DNA of 64,000 nucleotides from Clostridium lacusfryxellense. GTDB lineage: Bacteria; Bacillota; Clostridia; Clostridiales; Clostridiaceae. Below are positions 37,505-47,217 of the stretch, piece by piece. Position numbers and translations under genes: made by a program. Location: positions 62,001 to 126,000 of the forward strand of contig NZ_JAHLEB010000007.1 in NCBI RefSeq assembly GCF_018861735.1, written 5' to 3'. Position 1 is the first letter of the stretch. Every line of letters starts with the position of its first letter. A model generated the notes under the pieces. The model ran no database searches and had not been told where the DNA came from. It was given only the letters and a program-made list of their open reading frames with translations.

Positions 37505-38266
37505 ATGCTTACTAAAAGAATCATTCCTTGCCTTGATGTAACAATGGGACGGGTAATGAAAGGAATAAATTTTATAAATCTGACTGATGTAGGAGACCCC
37601 GTAGAAATAGCAGAGTTTTATAATAAAGAGGGCGCAGATGAAATTGTTTTTCTAGACATAACTGCAACCCATGATGGTAGAAAAACAATGATTGATGTTA
37701 TAAAAAGGACTGCAGAAAAGGTGTTTATTCCTCTGACTGTAGGTGGAGGAGTTAAAACTATAGAGGATTTCAAAGAAATTCTTAGAGCTGGAGCAGATAA
37801 GATATCTGTAAACTCTGCTGCTATTAGAAATCCTGATCTCATTACAGAGGCATCGAAGAAATATGGAAGCCAATGTGTAGTAGTTGCTATAGATGGAAAA
37901 AAGAATGATGACGGTTTAGGGTGGCATGTAGTTATAAATGGTGGAAGAATAAATACAGGCCTTGATGCAGTTAAGTGGGCAAAAAAAGTTGAGGAACTTG
38001 GCGCAGGTGAAATACTCTTAACAAGTATGGATGCAGATGGAACAAAACAAGGGTATGATATAGAGTTTATAAATGCAATTACGGACATTGTTAATATACC
38101 TGTAATAGCATCAGGTGGATGTGGAAAATTAGAGGATTTTTCTGAAGTTTTTGAAAAAAGTGGTGCAGATGCAGCACTTGCGGCTTCTTTATTTCATTAT
38201 AAAGAACTATCGATTAAACAAGTAAAAGAGTATCTTAAACATGAAGGTGTAGAAATTAGGTTATAA
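37505..38266 (+). CDS. hisF: Imidazole glycerol phosphate synthase cyclase subunit HisF
   Basis: 253-residue barrel paralogous to His[20 protein letters not shown] with the catalytic Asp, [38 protein letters not shown] (second catalytic Asp) and IASGGCGK. Works as a complex with HisH. Confidence 0.97.
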   Translation: MLTKRIIPCLDVTMGRVMKGINFINLTDVGDPVEIAEFYNKEGADEIVFLDITATHDGRKTMIDVIKRTAEKVFIPLTVGGGVKTIEDFKEILRAGADKISVNSAAIRNPDLITEASKKYGSQCVVVAIDGKKNDDGLGWHVVINGGRINTGLDAVKWAKKVEELGAGEILLTSMDADGTKQGYDIEFINAITDIVNIPVIASGGCGKLEDFSEVFEKSGADAALAASLFHYKELSIKQVKEYLKHEGVEIRL

Positions 38267-38302
38267 TAGTATTAGAATAAATAAAGAAATGTGGTGAAAT
38301 AA

Positions 38303-38620
38303 GTGGATTACATAAAAGAAATTCAATTTAACAATGGATTAATTCCTGCCATAGTACAAGAAGAGTGCACGGGAGAGGTTTTGATGCTGGCATACATGAA
38401 TGAGGAATCTTTTAAAAAAACTTTGGAAACTAAAACAACTTGGTTTTGGAGTAGGTCGAGGAAAAAATTATGGAATAAAGGAGAAACCTCAGGACATTTT
38501 CAATATGTTAAAAAAATAAGTTTTGACTGTGATGGAGACACAATTCTATTGCAAGTAGAGCAAGTGGGAGCAGCTTGCCATACTGGAAATAAAAGTTGTT
38601 TTTACCGAGATATATTATAA
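38303..38620 (+). CDS. hisI: Phosphoribosyl-AMP cyclohydrolase
   Basis: 105 residues. [18 protein letters not shown] is the family signature. The Zn/Mg ligand cysteines and aspartates are in DCDGDT and [10 protein letters not shown]. Start is GTG 38303, preceded by GTGGTG. Unlike in enterics it is not fused to hisE, which follows 25 bp later. Confidence 0.95.
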   Translation: MDYIKEIQFNNGLIPAIVQEECTGEVLMLAYMNEESFKKTLETKTTWFWSRSRKKLWNKGETSGHFQYVKKISFDCDGDTILLQVEQVGAACHTGNKSCFYRDIL

Positions 38621-38645
38621 TTTAATAGAAAAGGGGAACTGTAAA

Positions 38646-38969
38646 ATGAGTGAAAACAATATAGTAGAGCAGCTTTATAAAGTAATCCAGGAAAGAAAAG
38701 AAAACCCTACAGAGGGTTCATATACTAGTTATCTATTTGAAGAAGGTATTGATAAAATTCTAAAAAAAGTAGGAGAAGAAAGTGCTGAAGTAATAATTAG
38801 TAGCAAAAACAGTGACAATAAGGAAACTGTTGGGGAAATATCAGATTTATTTTATCATACATTGGTACTTATGGTAGCAAAGGGTATAGAAATAGAGGAT
38901 GTAGTAGCTGAACTTGAAAAGAGACGAGAAAAGATAGGTAATAAAAAACCAAAGAGAGTAGATAAATAA
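38646..38969 (+). CDS. hisE: Phosphoribosyl-ATP pyrophosphatase
   Basis: 107 residues of the MazG-like alpha-helical NTP pyrophosphohydrolase fold: GSYTSYLFEEGIDKILKKVGEE and ISDLFYHTLVLM. Last gene of the his operon. No clear terminator separates it from the aroF leader promoter 15 bp downstream, so some read-through into that leader is possible. Confidence 0.94.
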   Translation: MSENNIVEQLYKVIQERKENPTEGSYTSYLFEEGIDKILKKVGEESAEVIISSKNSDNKETVGEISDLFYHTLVLMVAKGIEIEDVVAELEKRREKIGNKKPKRVDK

Positions 38970-38983
38970 TTTAATGCTATAGA

Positions 38984-39011
38984 TTGACAAATAGTTTGTG
39001 TATGTTATAAT
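38984..39011 (+). promoter_or_regulatory. Promoter of the first aroF leader
   Basis: TTGACA (38984-38989), 16-bp spacer, TATAAT (39006-39011) with an extended TG two bases before. The promoter of the paralogous unit at 46913-46940 has the same hexamers, spacing and TG. Confidence 0.88.
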
Positions 39012-39067
39012 ATCTTAATATTAAGAAAATTTAAGTAATTACAATTCAAATTTAGGGAGGTATTCTA

Positions 39068-39238
39068 ATGAATAACAACATTATTAAGGGAATTTCTAAA
39101 AATGTATATTTTTTCTATTTTAGCTTTAGCTATCGTTATTTTAGCATGGGCTACTATTTGTGCAAAAAAATATATAAGAATTCTTTAAATAATGAGTTAA
39201 AGAATAACATTAGGATACCGGTTTATCTTGTTTTGTAA
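39068..39238 (+). CDS. Tyr/Phe-rich leader peptide controlling aroF (copy 1)
   Basis: Small ORF of 56 codons (ATG 39068, TAA 39236-39238) with a strong RBS (GGGAGG 39055-39060). Residues 14-30 contain 11 aromatic residues of 17 (6 Tyr, 5 Phe), followed by YLCKKIY. It sits between a consensus promoter and an intrinsic terminator upstream of a DAHP synthase. The paralogous leader at 46994-47161 aligns over its whole length. Expected role: ribosome stalling when charged tRNA-Tyr/Phe is scarce, preventing termination. The ORF and hairpins are seen directly; the mechanism is inferred from classical attenuators. Confidence 0.85.
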   Translation: MNNNIIKGISKNVYFFYFSFSYRYFSMGYYLCKKIYKNSLNNELKNNIRIPVYLVL

Positions 39239-39293
39239 AGGTAAACTAGATACGCACAAGGAAGACTCATTATAATGAGGCTTCCTTTTTTTT
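39134..39293 (+). promoter_or_regulatory. Attenuator RNA structures for aroF (copy 1)
   Basis: Four pairing segments are visible. Segment 1, CGTTATTT (39134-39141, inside the Tyr-Arg-Tyr-Phe codons), can pair with segment 2, AAATAATG (39187-39194). Segment 2, ATAATGAGTT (39189-39198), can instead pair with segment 3, GACTCATTAT (39264-39273), as an antiterminator of ten base pairs. Segment 3 is also in the left arm of the terminator hairpin (39260-39270 with 39275-39285) followed by a T-run. A ribosome finishing the leader would mask segment 2 and allow termination; one stalled on Tyr/Phe codons would mask segment 1 and favour the antiterminator. Confidence 0.78.
39259..39293 (+). terminator. 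Attenuator terminator before aroF (copy 1)
   Basis: GGAAGACTCAT (39260-39270) pairs with ATGAGGCTTCC (39275-39285) with one internal mismatch, followed by eight T. It lies after the leader ORF and about 115 bp before aroF. Confidence 0.88.
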
Positions 39294-39408
39294 ATAATTT
39301 TTTATATTTAATTATTTTACAAAAAAATTAAATTTATGAGTGGGTAGTAAATAATAAGAGCACTTTATTTTATTAAAGCAAGAAAAAAATATTTAGGAGG
39401 AATTTTAT

Positions 39409-40422
39409 ATGGTAATCGTAATGAAAACTAATGCAAAACAAGAACAAGTTAATATACTTAAGAAAAAAATAGAAAGGTTAGGTTGTGCAGTTCATATTAC
39501 TCAGGGTGAGAACTGTTGTATATTTGGACTTGTTGGAGATACAAGCATGATAAACATAAGTCAGTTTGAGGCAGAAGAGTGTGTTGATAAGGTTGTAAGG
39601 GTTCAAGCACCTTACAAAAGAGCAAATAGACTTTTTCATCCTAATAATTCAATAATAAAGGTAGATAATCAAACAATTGGTGGCAAAGAGCTTGCAATAA
39701 TTGCTGGGCCTTGCGCAGTTGAAAGTGAAGAGCAGCTTATAACTATTGCTAAAGACGTAAAAAGGGCAGGTGCTAACTTCCTAAGAGGGGGCGCGTACAA
39801 ACCTAGAACTTCTCCATACAGCTTTCAAGGAATGGAAGAAGAAGGACTTAGAATATTACTAGAAGCAAAGAAATTAACAGGACTCCCAGTAGTAACTGAA
39901 GTTATGAGCGTAGAACTTGTTGATAAAATATGTGGTTATGCTGATGTATTGCAAATTGGAGCTAGAAATATGCAAAACTTTGATCTTTTAAAGGAAGTTG
40001 GAAGATGTAATAAGACAATACTTTTAAAAAGAGGTATGAGTGCAACAATTGAAGAACTTCTAATGTCTGCAGAATATATAATGGCTGGAGGTAATCAAAA
40101 TGTAGTTTTATGTGAAAGAGGGATTAGGACCTTTGAAACTTTTACTAGAAATACTCTAGACTTAAGTGCTATTCCAGTACTTAAGAAACTTAGTCATTTG
40201 CCTGTAATAGTGGATCCAAGTCATGCTGCTGGTAAATGGTGGCTTGTAGAACCACTTGCAAAGGCTGCAATAGCTGTAGGTGCAGATGGTCTTGAAATTG
40301 AAGTGCACAATGATCCTGCTAATGCATTTAGTGATGGACCTCAATCGTTATTACCAGAGAAGTTTGAGTCTCTTGTAAATGACTTAAGAGTAATTGCACA
40401 AACACAAAATAGAACAATCTAA
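39409..40422 (+). CDS. aroF: 3-deoxy-7-phosphoheptulonate (DAHP) synthase, copy 1
   Basis: First step of the shikimate pathway (PEP + erythrose-4-phosphate). 337 residues of the AroA-beta/KDO8P-like DAHP synthase family. A ferredoxin-like N-terminal domain (about 1-70) precedes the barrel with [48 protein letters not shown] and [11 protein letters not shown] (metal and substrate sites). RBS AGGAGG before ATG 39409. Nearly identical in the barrel to the second copy (47347-48360), but about 22 of the first 70 residues differ, against roughly 30 of the remaining 267. This suggests different feedback sensing. Stands alone behind its own leader-peptide attenuator. Confidence 0.95.
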   Translation: MVIVMKTNAKQEQVNILKKKIERLGCAVHITQGENCCIFGLVGDTSMINISQFEAEECVDKVVRVQAPYKRANRLFHPNNSIIKVDNQTIGGKELAIIAGPCAVESEEQLITIAKDVKRAGANFLRGGAYKPRTSPYSFQGMEEEGLRILLEAKKLTGLPVVTEVMSVELVDKICGYADVLQIGARNMQNFDLLKEVGRCNKTILLKRGMSATIEELLMSAEYIMAGGNQNVVLCERGIRTFETFTRNTLDLSAIPVLKKLSHLPVIVDPSHAAGKWWLVEPLAKAAIAVGADGLEIEVHNDPANAFSDGPQSLLPEKFESLVNDLRVIAQTQNRTI

Positions 40423-40430
40423 GATATCAA

Positions 40431-40462
40431 AAAAACATCCAATATTATAATTGGATGTTTTT
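40431..40462. terminator. Bidirectional terminator between aroF and glpF
   Basis: Perfect 13-bp stem (40431-40443 with 40450-40462) flanked by A and T runs. The arms are shared with the hairpin at 17855-17888. Confidence 0.9.
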
Positions 40463-40475
40463 GTTTTAATTAGAT

Positions 40476-41183
40476 TTAGCCAAACATTGCAACTACAGCG
40501 AATGCACCACAAATACCACCACAAATTGGGGCAATTACTGGTATCCATGCATATCCCCAATCAGAATCGCCTTTACCGGCTATTGGTAATATCGCATGGG
40601 CTATTCTTGGTCCAAGATCTCTTGCAGGATTTATAGCATAGCCAGTTGTACCACCGAGGCTTAAGCCTATTACTAAAATCACAAATGCAGCAATAAGTGG
40701 ACCGAATCCAGGAGCTGACTTTGTTTGAGCAACTCCTAGTAATGAAAATACTAATACAAATGTACCAATAAATTCAGATAGAAAATTTGAAGGTGTGTGT
40801 TTTATTGCAGGTCCAGTACAGAATATAGCAAGTTTGGCTGCTTTGTCGTCTGTAACAGCCCAATGAGGATAATACATTAACCAAACTAGAATCCCACCTA
40901 GGATTCCTCCTAGCATCTCAGCTAATATATAACCAGGGACAACTGACCATGATAATTTACCGATTGCAGCTAGAGCTAGAGTAAGTGCGGGATTAAATGA
41001 TGCTCCACTTGCTGTTCCAAAGATGTAAGCTGGAATACCAACTGCAAATGCCCAACCAAATGCTATAACTATTAAACCTGAATCATGTCCTTTAGTTTTG
41101 GATAGTAGTACATTTGCAACTACACCATCACCAAGTAGAATGAGTAATGCTGTTCCGAAAAATTCTGCATAGTATTGTAACAT
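40476..41183 (-). CDS. glpF: Glycerol facilitator (aquaglyceroporin)
   Basis: MIP-family channel, 235 residues, six helices. The two NPA boxes are intact: ASFNPALTLAL and YAINPARDLGPR, the latter with the Asp after Arg that marks glycerol-conducting members. Lies 29 bp after glpK in the same orientation, so the pair forms a glycerol uptake/phosphorylation operon. RBS AGGGGG before ATG 41183. Confidence 0.95.
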   Translation of the reverse strand: MLQYYAEFFGTALLILLGDGVVANVLLSKTKGHDSGLIVIAFGWAFAVGIPAYIFGTASGASFNPALTLALAAIGKLSWSVVPGYILAEMLGGILGGILVWLMYYPHWAVTDDKAAKLAIFCTGPAIKHTPSNFLSEFIGTFVLVFSLLGVAQTKSAPGFGPLIAAFVILVIGLSLGGTTGYAINPARDLGPRIAHAILPIAGKGDSDWGYAWIPVIAPICGGICGAFAVVAMFG

Positions 41184-41212
41184 ATTATTTTACCCCCTAA
41201 ATATTCTTGTGC

Positions 41213-42744
<1,532 letters not shown>

Positions 42745-42762
42745 CAAAATTTATAAAAACAC

Positions 42763-42795
42763 GATATTATATATATATTAAATAATATCGTGAAA
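42763..42795 (-). terminator. Terminator of the glycerol-3-phosphate dehydrogenase operon
   Basis: Minus-strand arms CACGATATTA and TAATATCGTG are followed by a T-run, just after the DUF1667 gene and before glpK. Confidence 0.8.
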
Positions 42796-42823
42796 TTTAT
42801 CTAAATAATTCCTTCATAGAATA

Positions 42824-43192
42824 TTAGTCTACTTTTTTTACATTTTTAGTTGCTATAATATCTACTCCAGTGCCGAGTACATTTTTGAGTACTACATCAC
42901 CGATAAGTATAGGCGCTTTAACTATAACACCTTTTAATGCTTTTACGCAATCATAAATAACATTTTTAGGAATATCTGACTCGGTTTTGACTGGAAGAGT
43001 AGTAATATCACCACCTGTAACTATTACAGATGAAGTAACTACTCTTGTTGGATTAGTGCATTCTTTTTTACCGTAGTTTTCACCAATCTTACAAGCGTTT
43101 CCAGTTACTTTTAGTACATTATCACCATCAAGCTCTACTTCAAGAGCACAACCTACGGGGCACCCTATGCATGTTAATTCTCTTATGCTCAT
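42824..43192 (-). CDS. DUF1667 Cys-rich protein of the anaerobic glycerol-3-phosphate dehydrogenase locus
   Basis: 122 residues. Four Cys at the N-terminus (ELTCIGCPVGCALEV, GNACKIGENYGKKECTNP) look like ligands of an iron-sulfur cluster. The family almost always sits beside a FAD/NAD oxidoreductase and a GlpA-like flavoprotein, exactly as here, so it is probably an electron-transfer subunit of that complex (inference from conserved context). Last gene of its operon. Confidence 0.87.
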   Translation of the reverse strand: MSIRELTCIGCPVGCALEVELDGDNVLKVTGNACKIGENYGKKECTNPTRVVTSSVIVTGGDITTLPVKTESDIPKNVIYDCVKALKGVIVKAPILIGDVVLKNVLGTGVDIIATKNVKKVD

Positions 43193-43197
43193 AATCT

Positions 43198-44457
43198 CTA
43201 CTCCTTTTCTACTTTTATAGTAATTTTAGTGCATTCACTATATTTATCAAAAATTGCTTTAGTAAGTTTAATACTTTCCATCTCACCAGGGGTTAGTATT
43301 TTCTTCTTTATATGCATTTCACGAGTATCATCAAAATAAACAGATATATATGCAGCTTTATGAACTTCTCCTACTCTAAATCTAACATCTATTCCGTTCC
43401 CAATATTTTCAGGGTTTATAGTAGTTGGTACTGTATATCTAACTCCATCAGTTGCAAAAACTTCAACAGTTTTTCCGGAGTGGAATATTCCCTTTATGCT
43501 GTCCGCAGCATTTTTACCAGCTGTATAACTCTCAGTGGTTACATTATCTACTAAATCATGAACGTGAAGAACATTACCACAGGTAAATATTCCAGGAATA
43601 CTTGTCTGCATGCGTTCATCAACTAAAGGACCACCAGTGACTTTTGAAAGATTAACATTTGCTTTCCTAGATAGTTCATTTTCAGGTAGGAGGCCAACAG
43701 ATAAGAGTAGTGTATCACATGCGATATATTCCTCAGTGCCATTTATTGGTTTCCTATTATTATCAACCTTAGCTATAGTAACTCCTTCAAGTCTAGCGTG
43801 TCCGTGAATATTGATTATAGTTGTGCTTAATTTTAACGGAATGTCGAAATCATCTAAACACTGTACAATATTTCTTTTAAGTCCACTTGAATGTGGCATC
43901 AACTCTACGCATGCCTTCACATTTGCGCCTTCAAGTGTCATTCTCCTTGCCATTATAAGGCCGATATCTCCAGAACCAAGTATAACTACTTCTTTACCAG
44001 GCATTAAGCCTTCAACATTAACATATTTTTGAGCGGTTCCAGCTGTATAAATACCTGCACATCTTGAACCTGGTATGTTAAGTGCTCCTCTTGGTCTTTC
44101 TCTGCATCCCATTGCAAGTATAATTGCTTTTGCTTTAAGTTCTAAAATTCCATCTGCTGAATTTACTGCAGTAACTTGTTTATTATCATTTACATCAAGC
44201 ACCATGGTATCTAGCTTATATTCAATGCCAAGATCATTAACCTTGTCAATAAATCGTTGTGAGTACTCTGGGCCAGTAAGTTCTTCTTTAAAAGTGTGAA
44301 GACCAAAACCATTATGAATACATTGGTTTAAAATACCGCCTAATTGATTATCTCTTTCTAAAATTAAAATGCTATCTATTCCTTGTTCCTTTGCGGAAAC
44401 TGCAGCTGCAAGTCCTGCTGGACCACCACCAATTATAATTAAATCATAGTCTAACAT
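43198..44457 (-). CDS. NAD(P)/FAD-dependent oxidoreductase (GlpA partner)
   Basis: 419 residues. N-terminal FAD site DLIIIGGGPAGLAAAVSA, a second dinucleotide-binding motif EVVILGSGDIGLIMARR for NAD(P), and the FAD-closing segment GIFTCGNVLHVHDLVDNV. Class: disulfide-reductase-like flavoprotein. It probably passes electrons between the glycerol-3-phosphate dehydrogenase flavin and NAD. Lies 36 bp after the GlpA-like gene and 5 bp before DUF1667. Confidence 0.92.
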   Translation of the reverse strand: MLDYDLIIIGGGPAGLAAAVSAKEQGIDSILILERDNQLGGILNQCIHNGFGLHTFKEELTGPEYSQRFIDKVNDLGIEYKLDTMVLDVNDNKQVTAVNSADGILELKAKAIILAMGCRERPRGALNIPGSRCAGIYTAGTAQKYVNVEGLMPGKEVVILGSGDIGLIMARRMTLEGANVKACVELMPHSSGLKRNIVQCLDDFDIPLKLSTTIINIHGHARLEGVTIAKVDNNRKPINGTEEYIACDTLLLSVGLLPENELSRKANVNLSKVTGGPLVDERMQTSIPGIFTCGNVLHVHDLVDNVTTESYTAGKNAADSIKGIFHSGKTVEVFATDGVRYTVPTTINPENIGNGIDVRFRVGEVHKAAYISVYFDDTREMHIKKKILTPGEMESIKLTKAIFDKYSECTKITIKVEKE

Positions 44458-44493
44458 ATATATCCCATCCTCTCTAAACTTTAAATTCCATTA

Positions 44494-45933
44494 TTATAAA
44501 GATTGTTTATTTTTGCCAGTTAGTAAAATAGATTTACCACCTGATTTTGTAACTTCAGAGCGAGGTATATTAAGTTCTTTTGCTAAAATGTCCAAAACTT
44601 TTGTTTGGCAGAAACCTGATTGACATCTACCCATTCCAGCTCTTGTCCTAAGTTTAACACCATCAAGTGTTCTTGCTCCAAGAGGTCTTCTTATAGAATC
44701 TATAATTTCACCTTCTGTTACAGTTTCACATCTACAAATAACTGTTCCATATTCAGGTATTTCTTTTATTATTTCTCTTCGCTCGTCATTTGACATTTCT
44801 CTAAATTTTCTTATGCCTTTTCTTATAGGGTTAAACTTTGCATTATCTGAAGGGATTAATCTTTCTTTTATCATATCTACTACCATTGTAGCAATACTTG
44901 GAGCACTACTTAATCCTGGAGATGCAATTCCAGCAGCATTAATGAAGTTTTTAGCATCTTTTGCTTCTTCAATTATAAAATCATCTGTGTCACTTGTTGA
45001 TCTATTACCTGAGAAAGAAGTTATAACCATATTCATAGGAAATTGCAATTGGATGCTTTGTTGAGCCTTTAAAACGATATCATCAATTCCCTCGCGAGTT
45101 GTATCAAGATTAGTTTTGTCTTCAAGATCAATAGCATTTGGTCCAATTAATAGATTACCATCAACAGTAGGGGTTACTAGAACTCCTTTTCCAAGTTTCG
45201 TTGGAAGTTGAAAGATAGTCTTTTTTATTAGATCGCCAGCAACTCTGTCAAATAAAACGTATTCTCCACGCCTTGGATTTATATTGATTTTGTTTTCGCT
45301 CACCATGTTATTGATATCACCTGAAAATAAACCTGCTGCATTTATTACCATCTTTGTTTCAATGTCATCTTTGTTTGTTTTTATAATATAATAATCTGAA
45401 TTTTTTTCTATATTTTTTACTTCAGTTTCAAATTTAAATTCCACACCATTATTATTAGCGTTCTCAGCTAGAGCAATAGTCATCTCATATGGGCAAACGA
45501 TTCCACCGGTTGGAGAATAAAGCGCAGCAACGCAGTTTTCAGTAACGTTAGGTTCCATTTCTCTAACCTGATCACCACTTAGAATAACTAAATCAGGTAC
45601 TCCATTTTCTTTTCCTTGAGTTATTAAATTTTCAAGATCTACCATGTTTTTTTTATCAAAACACAATACCAATGATCCATTTCTCTTAAAAGGGAAGTCT
45701 AATTCCTTTGCAAGATCCGTAAACATTGCATTGCCCTTAGCATTTAATTTACCCTTCATAGTACTTGGTTTAGCATCATAACCACCATGTACTATTGCAC
45801 TATTTGCTTTTGTAGTACCAGAAGCAACATCACTAGATCTTTCAATTACGCATGTATTTAAATTATATTTAGATAGTTCTCTGGCTATCGAACAGCCAAT
45901 AACACCAGCACCAACAATTGTTACATCATACAT
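44494..45933 (-). CDS. glpA: Anaerobic glycerol-3-phosphate dehydrogenase, GlpA-like flavoprotein
   Basis: 479 residues. DAO-type FAD domain (MYDVTIVGAGVIGCSIAREL), substrate region NSAIVHGGYDAKPSTMKG, and a C-terminal BFD-like [2Fe-2S] domain with four Cys (VICRCETV ... GMGRCQSGFCQ). Oxidises sn-glycerol-3-phosphate to DHAP. ATG 45933 is chosen because AGGAGGT lies 7 nt upstream; the open frame begins at a TTG inside that RBS region. First gene of the operon and preceded by a GlpP-type terminator leader. Confidence 0.92.
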   Translation of the reverse strand: MYDVTIVGAGVIGCSIARELSKYNLNTCVIERSSDVASGTTKANSAIVHGGYDAKPSTMKGKLNAKGNAMFTDLAKELDFPFKRNGSLVLCFDKKNMVDLENLITQGKENGVPDLVILSGDQVREMEPNVTENCVAALYSPTGGIVCPYEMTIALAENANNNGVEFKFETEVKNIEKNSDYYIIKTNKDDIETKMVINAAGLFSGDINNMVSENKININPRRGEYVLFDRVAGDLIKKTIFQLPTKLGKGVLVTPTVDGNLLIGPNAIDLEDKTNLDTTREGIDDIVLKAQQSIQLQFPMNMVITSFSGNRSTSDTDDFIIEEAKDAKNFINAAGIASPGLSSAPSIATMVVDMIKERLIPSDNAKFNPIRKGIRKFREMSNDERREIIKEIPEYGTVICRCETVTEGEIIDSIRRPLGARTLDGVKLRTRAGMGRCQSGFCQTKVLDILAKELNIPRSEVTKSGGKSILLTGKNKQSL

Positions 45934-45956
45934 TAATTTACCTCCTAAGTGCAAAT

Positions 45957-46013
45957 AAAAAGAGAGCCTTGACTAATAGGTATATAGATACCAACTAGTC
46001 AAGGCTCTCTTTT
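45957..46013 (-). promoter_or_regulatory. GlpP-type antitermination leader: strong terminator before glpA
   Basis: Perfect 18-bp stem (45958-45975 with 45996-46013) with a smaller inner stem (GGTAT/ATACC) and a downstream T-run on the minus strand, between the promoter and the glpA RBS. In Bacillus, GlpP bound to glycerol-3-phosphate lets polymerase pass such leader terminators. The divergently encoded GlpP next door makes this the obvious target (inference). Confidence 0.8.
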
Positions 46014-46036
46014 CTCCGCCTTTACTTATTAATTAC

Positions 46037-46065
46037 ATAATAACATAATAAAAAGGTAAGTACAA
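46037..46065 (-). promoter_or_regulatory. Promoter of the glpA operon
   Basis: Minus strand: TTGTAC (46060-46065), 17-bp spacer, TATTAT (46037-46042). This gives a leader RNA of roughly 95 nt containing the terminator. The rest of the 358-bp gap up to glpP shows no gene. Confidence 0.6.
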
Positions 46066-46291
46066 GTCCAAATATAAAACATTTCATAATTTTCTGCTAA
46101 TAAGATAATAATATAATTTGGCTTGAATGAAAAATAAGACTATGATAATATTATGTAATTAAGATTTCTTTTAATGGAAGAGAATTGTAATTCAAGTTAA
46201 AGTAGACTTAATTTGTATTGATTTTTTTATGTTGATTTATAGTTTTATCTTAATTTGTGTAGACTAAAATAAAATTTTGGAGGATATAGCA

Positions 46292-46864
46292 ATGGAGCAA
46301 CTAGAAGAATTATTAATTGAAAACCCGGTTATAGCAGCAATACGAAGTGATAATGATTTAGAAAAAGTAATTTCAAGTAAAGTACTTATTGTATTTGTTT
46401 TATATGGTAGCATAATAAATCTAAAGCAGATATGTGAGAGTCTTAAAAAGGCTGGAAAGATAGTGTTTGTACATGTTGATTTAATAGAAGGATTAAAAGG
46501 AGATCATACAGGACTTCTTTTTATAAAGGAATGTGGACAACCAGATGGAATCATAACTACAAGAGCAACAAATATAAAAAACGGGAAAAAGTTAGGGTTC
46601 TGCGTTATACAGAGAATATTTGCTGTAGATTCTCTGTCACTTGAAACAGGAATGAGAAATATACATTCAGTACTCCCAGATGCTGTAGAAATTATGCCAG
46701 GGCTTGCAAGTAAAATTATTAAAAGTATGGGAACCCAAGTGAGAGTTCCGATTATAGCAGGTGGACTTATTCAAACTAAGAAGGATATAATGGAATCAAT
46801 TGGTGCAGGAGCAATGGCTGTTTCAACATCAAAACAAGAATTATGGAGTTTATCAGAGGAATAG
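46292..46864 (+). CDS. glpP: Glycerol-3-phosphate-responsive antiterminator GlpP
   Basis: 190 residues, matching the GlpP family along its length: NPVIAAIRSDNDLEK, VLYGSIINLKQICESLKK, VFVHVDLIEGLKGDHTGL, PDGIITTRATNIKNGKK, IQRIFAVDSLSLETG, VEIMPGLASKII and PIIAGGLIQTKKD followed by GAGAMAVSTSKQELW. Binds glycerol-3-phosphate and leader RNA. ATG 46292 follows GGAGG (46279-46283); the TTG at 46277 overlaps the RBS and is rejected. Divergent from the glpA operon. Confidence 0.92.
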   Translation: MEQLEELLIENPVIAAIRSDNDLEKVISSKVLIVFVLYGSIINLKQICESLKKAGKIVFVHVDLIEGLKGDHTGLLFIKECGQPDGIITTRATNIKNGKKLGFCVIQRIFAVDSLSLETGMRNIHSVLPDAVEIMPGLASKIIKSMGTQVRVPIIAGGLIQTKKDIMESIGAGAMAVSTSKQELWSLSEE

Positions 46865-46912
46865 CATAAGGAAGTTATCCTATATTATAAGAATATTTCG
46901 AAAAGTGAGTCC

Positions 46913-46940
46913 TTGACAATTTTCACAAGCATGTTATAAT
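46913..46940 (+). promoter_or_regulatory. Promoter of the second aroF leader / aro operon
   Basis: TTGACA (46913-46918), 16-bp spacer, TATAAT (46935-46940) with extended TG. Same architecture as the promoter at 38984. Confidence 0.88.
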
Positions 46941-46993
46941 TATTTAATATTAAAAAATTACAGAGACTAATTTGAGGTATGTGAGGTATTATT

Positions 46994-47161
46994 ATGAAAA
47001 ATATCATTATGAAGGAAATCACTAAAAAAGTATATTTTTATCTTAGCTGGGGCTATCGTTATTTTAGCGTTAGTTACTTTTTGTGCAAAAAAATATATAT
47101 GATTTCATTGAATAATGAGTTTAACAATAAAACTATAATTTTGCCTTATGCTAATTTATAG
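46994..47161 (+). CDS. Tyr/Phe/Trp-rich leader peptide controlling the aro operon (copy 2)
   Basis: 55-codon ORF (ATG 46994, TAG 47159-47161) with a GAGGT RBS. Residues 14-29 contain 9 aromatics of 16 (5 Tyr, 3 Phe, 1 Trp), followed by FLCKKIY. Alignment with copy 1 runs end to end (YRYFS, LCKKIY and SLNNE are shared), and a 17-nt block covering the Tyr-Arg-Tyr-Phe codons is identical in DNA. This copy has a Trp codon that the first lacks. Role inferred as for copy 1: sensing aromatic aminoacyl-tRNA supply. Confidence 0.85.
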   Translation: MKNIIMKEITKKVYFYLSWGYRYFSVSYFLCKKIYMISLNNEFNNKTIILPYANL

Positions 47162-47183
47162 AAAGTGAACTAAGTCTGTACGC

Positions 47184-47217
47184 AAGGAGGACTCATTATA
47201 AGGGCCCTTCTTTTTTT
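47184..47217 (+). terminator. First attenuator terminator of the aro operon
   Basis: AAGGAGG (47184-47190) pairs with CCTTCTT (47206-47212) including one wobble. After a mismatch the stem continues with three inner pairs, and a T-run follows. Confidence 0.65.

Noticed and set aside
37618-38088. Long open frame on the minus strand opposite hisF (156 codons)
   Set aside because: It mirrors the codon structure of a clear hisF gene, has no RBS and encodes no recognisable protein.
39068-39238. The small aromatic ORF as a stand-alone toxin or small membrane peptide
   Set aside because: Its hydrophobic stretch could suggest this, but the promoter/terminator context, the paired RNA segments and the duplicate before the second aroF fit a regulatory leader better.
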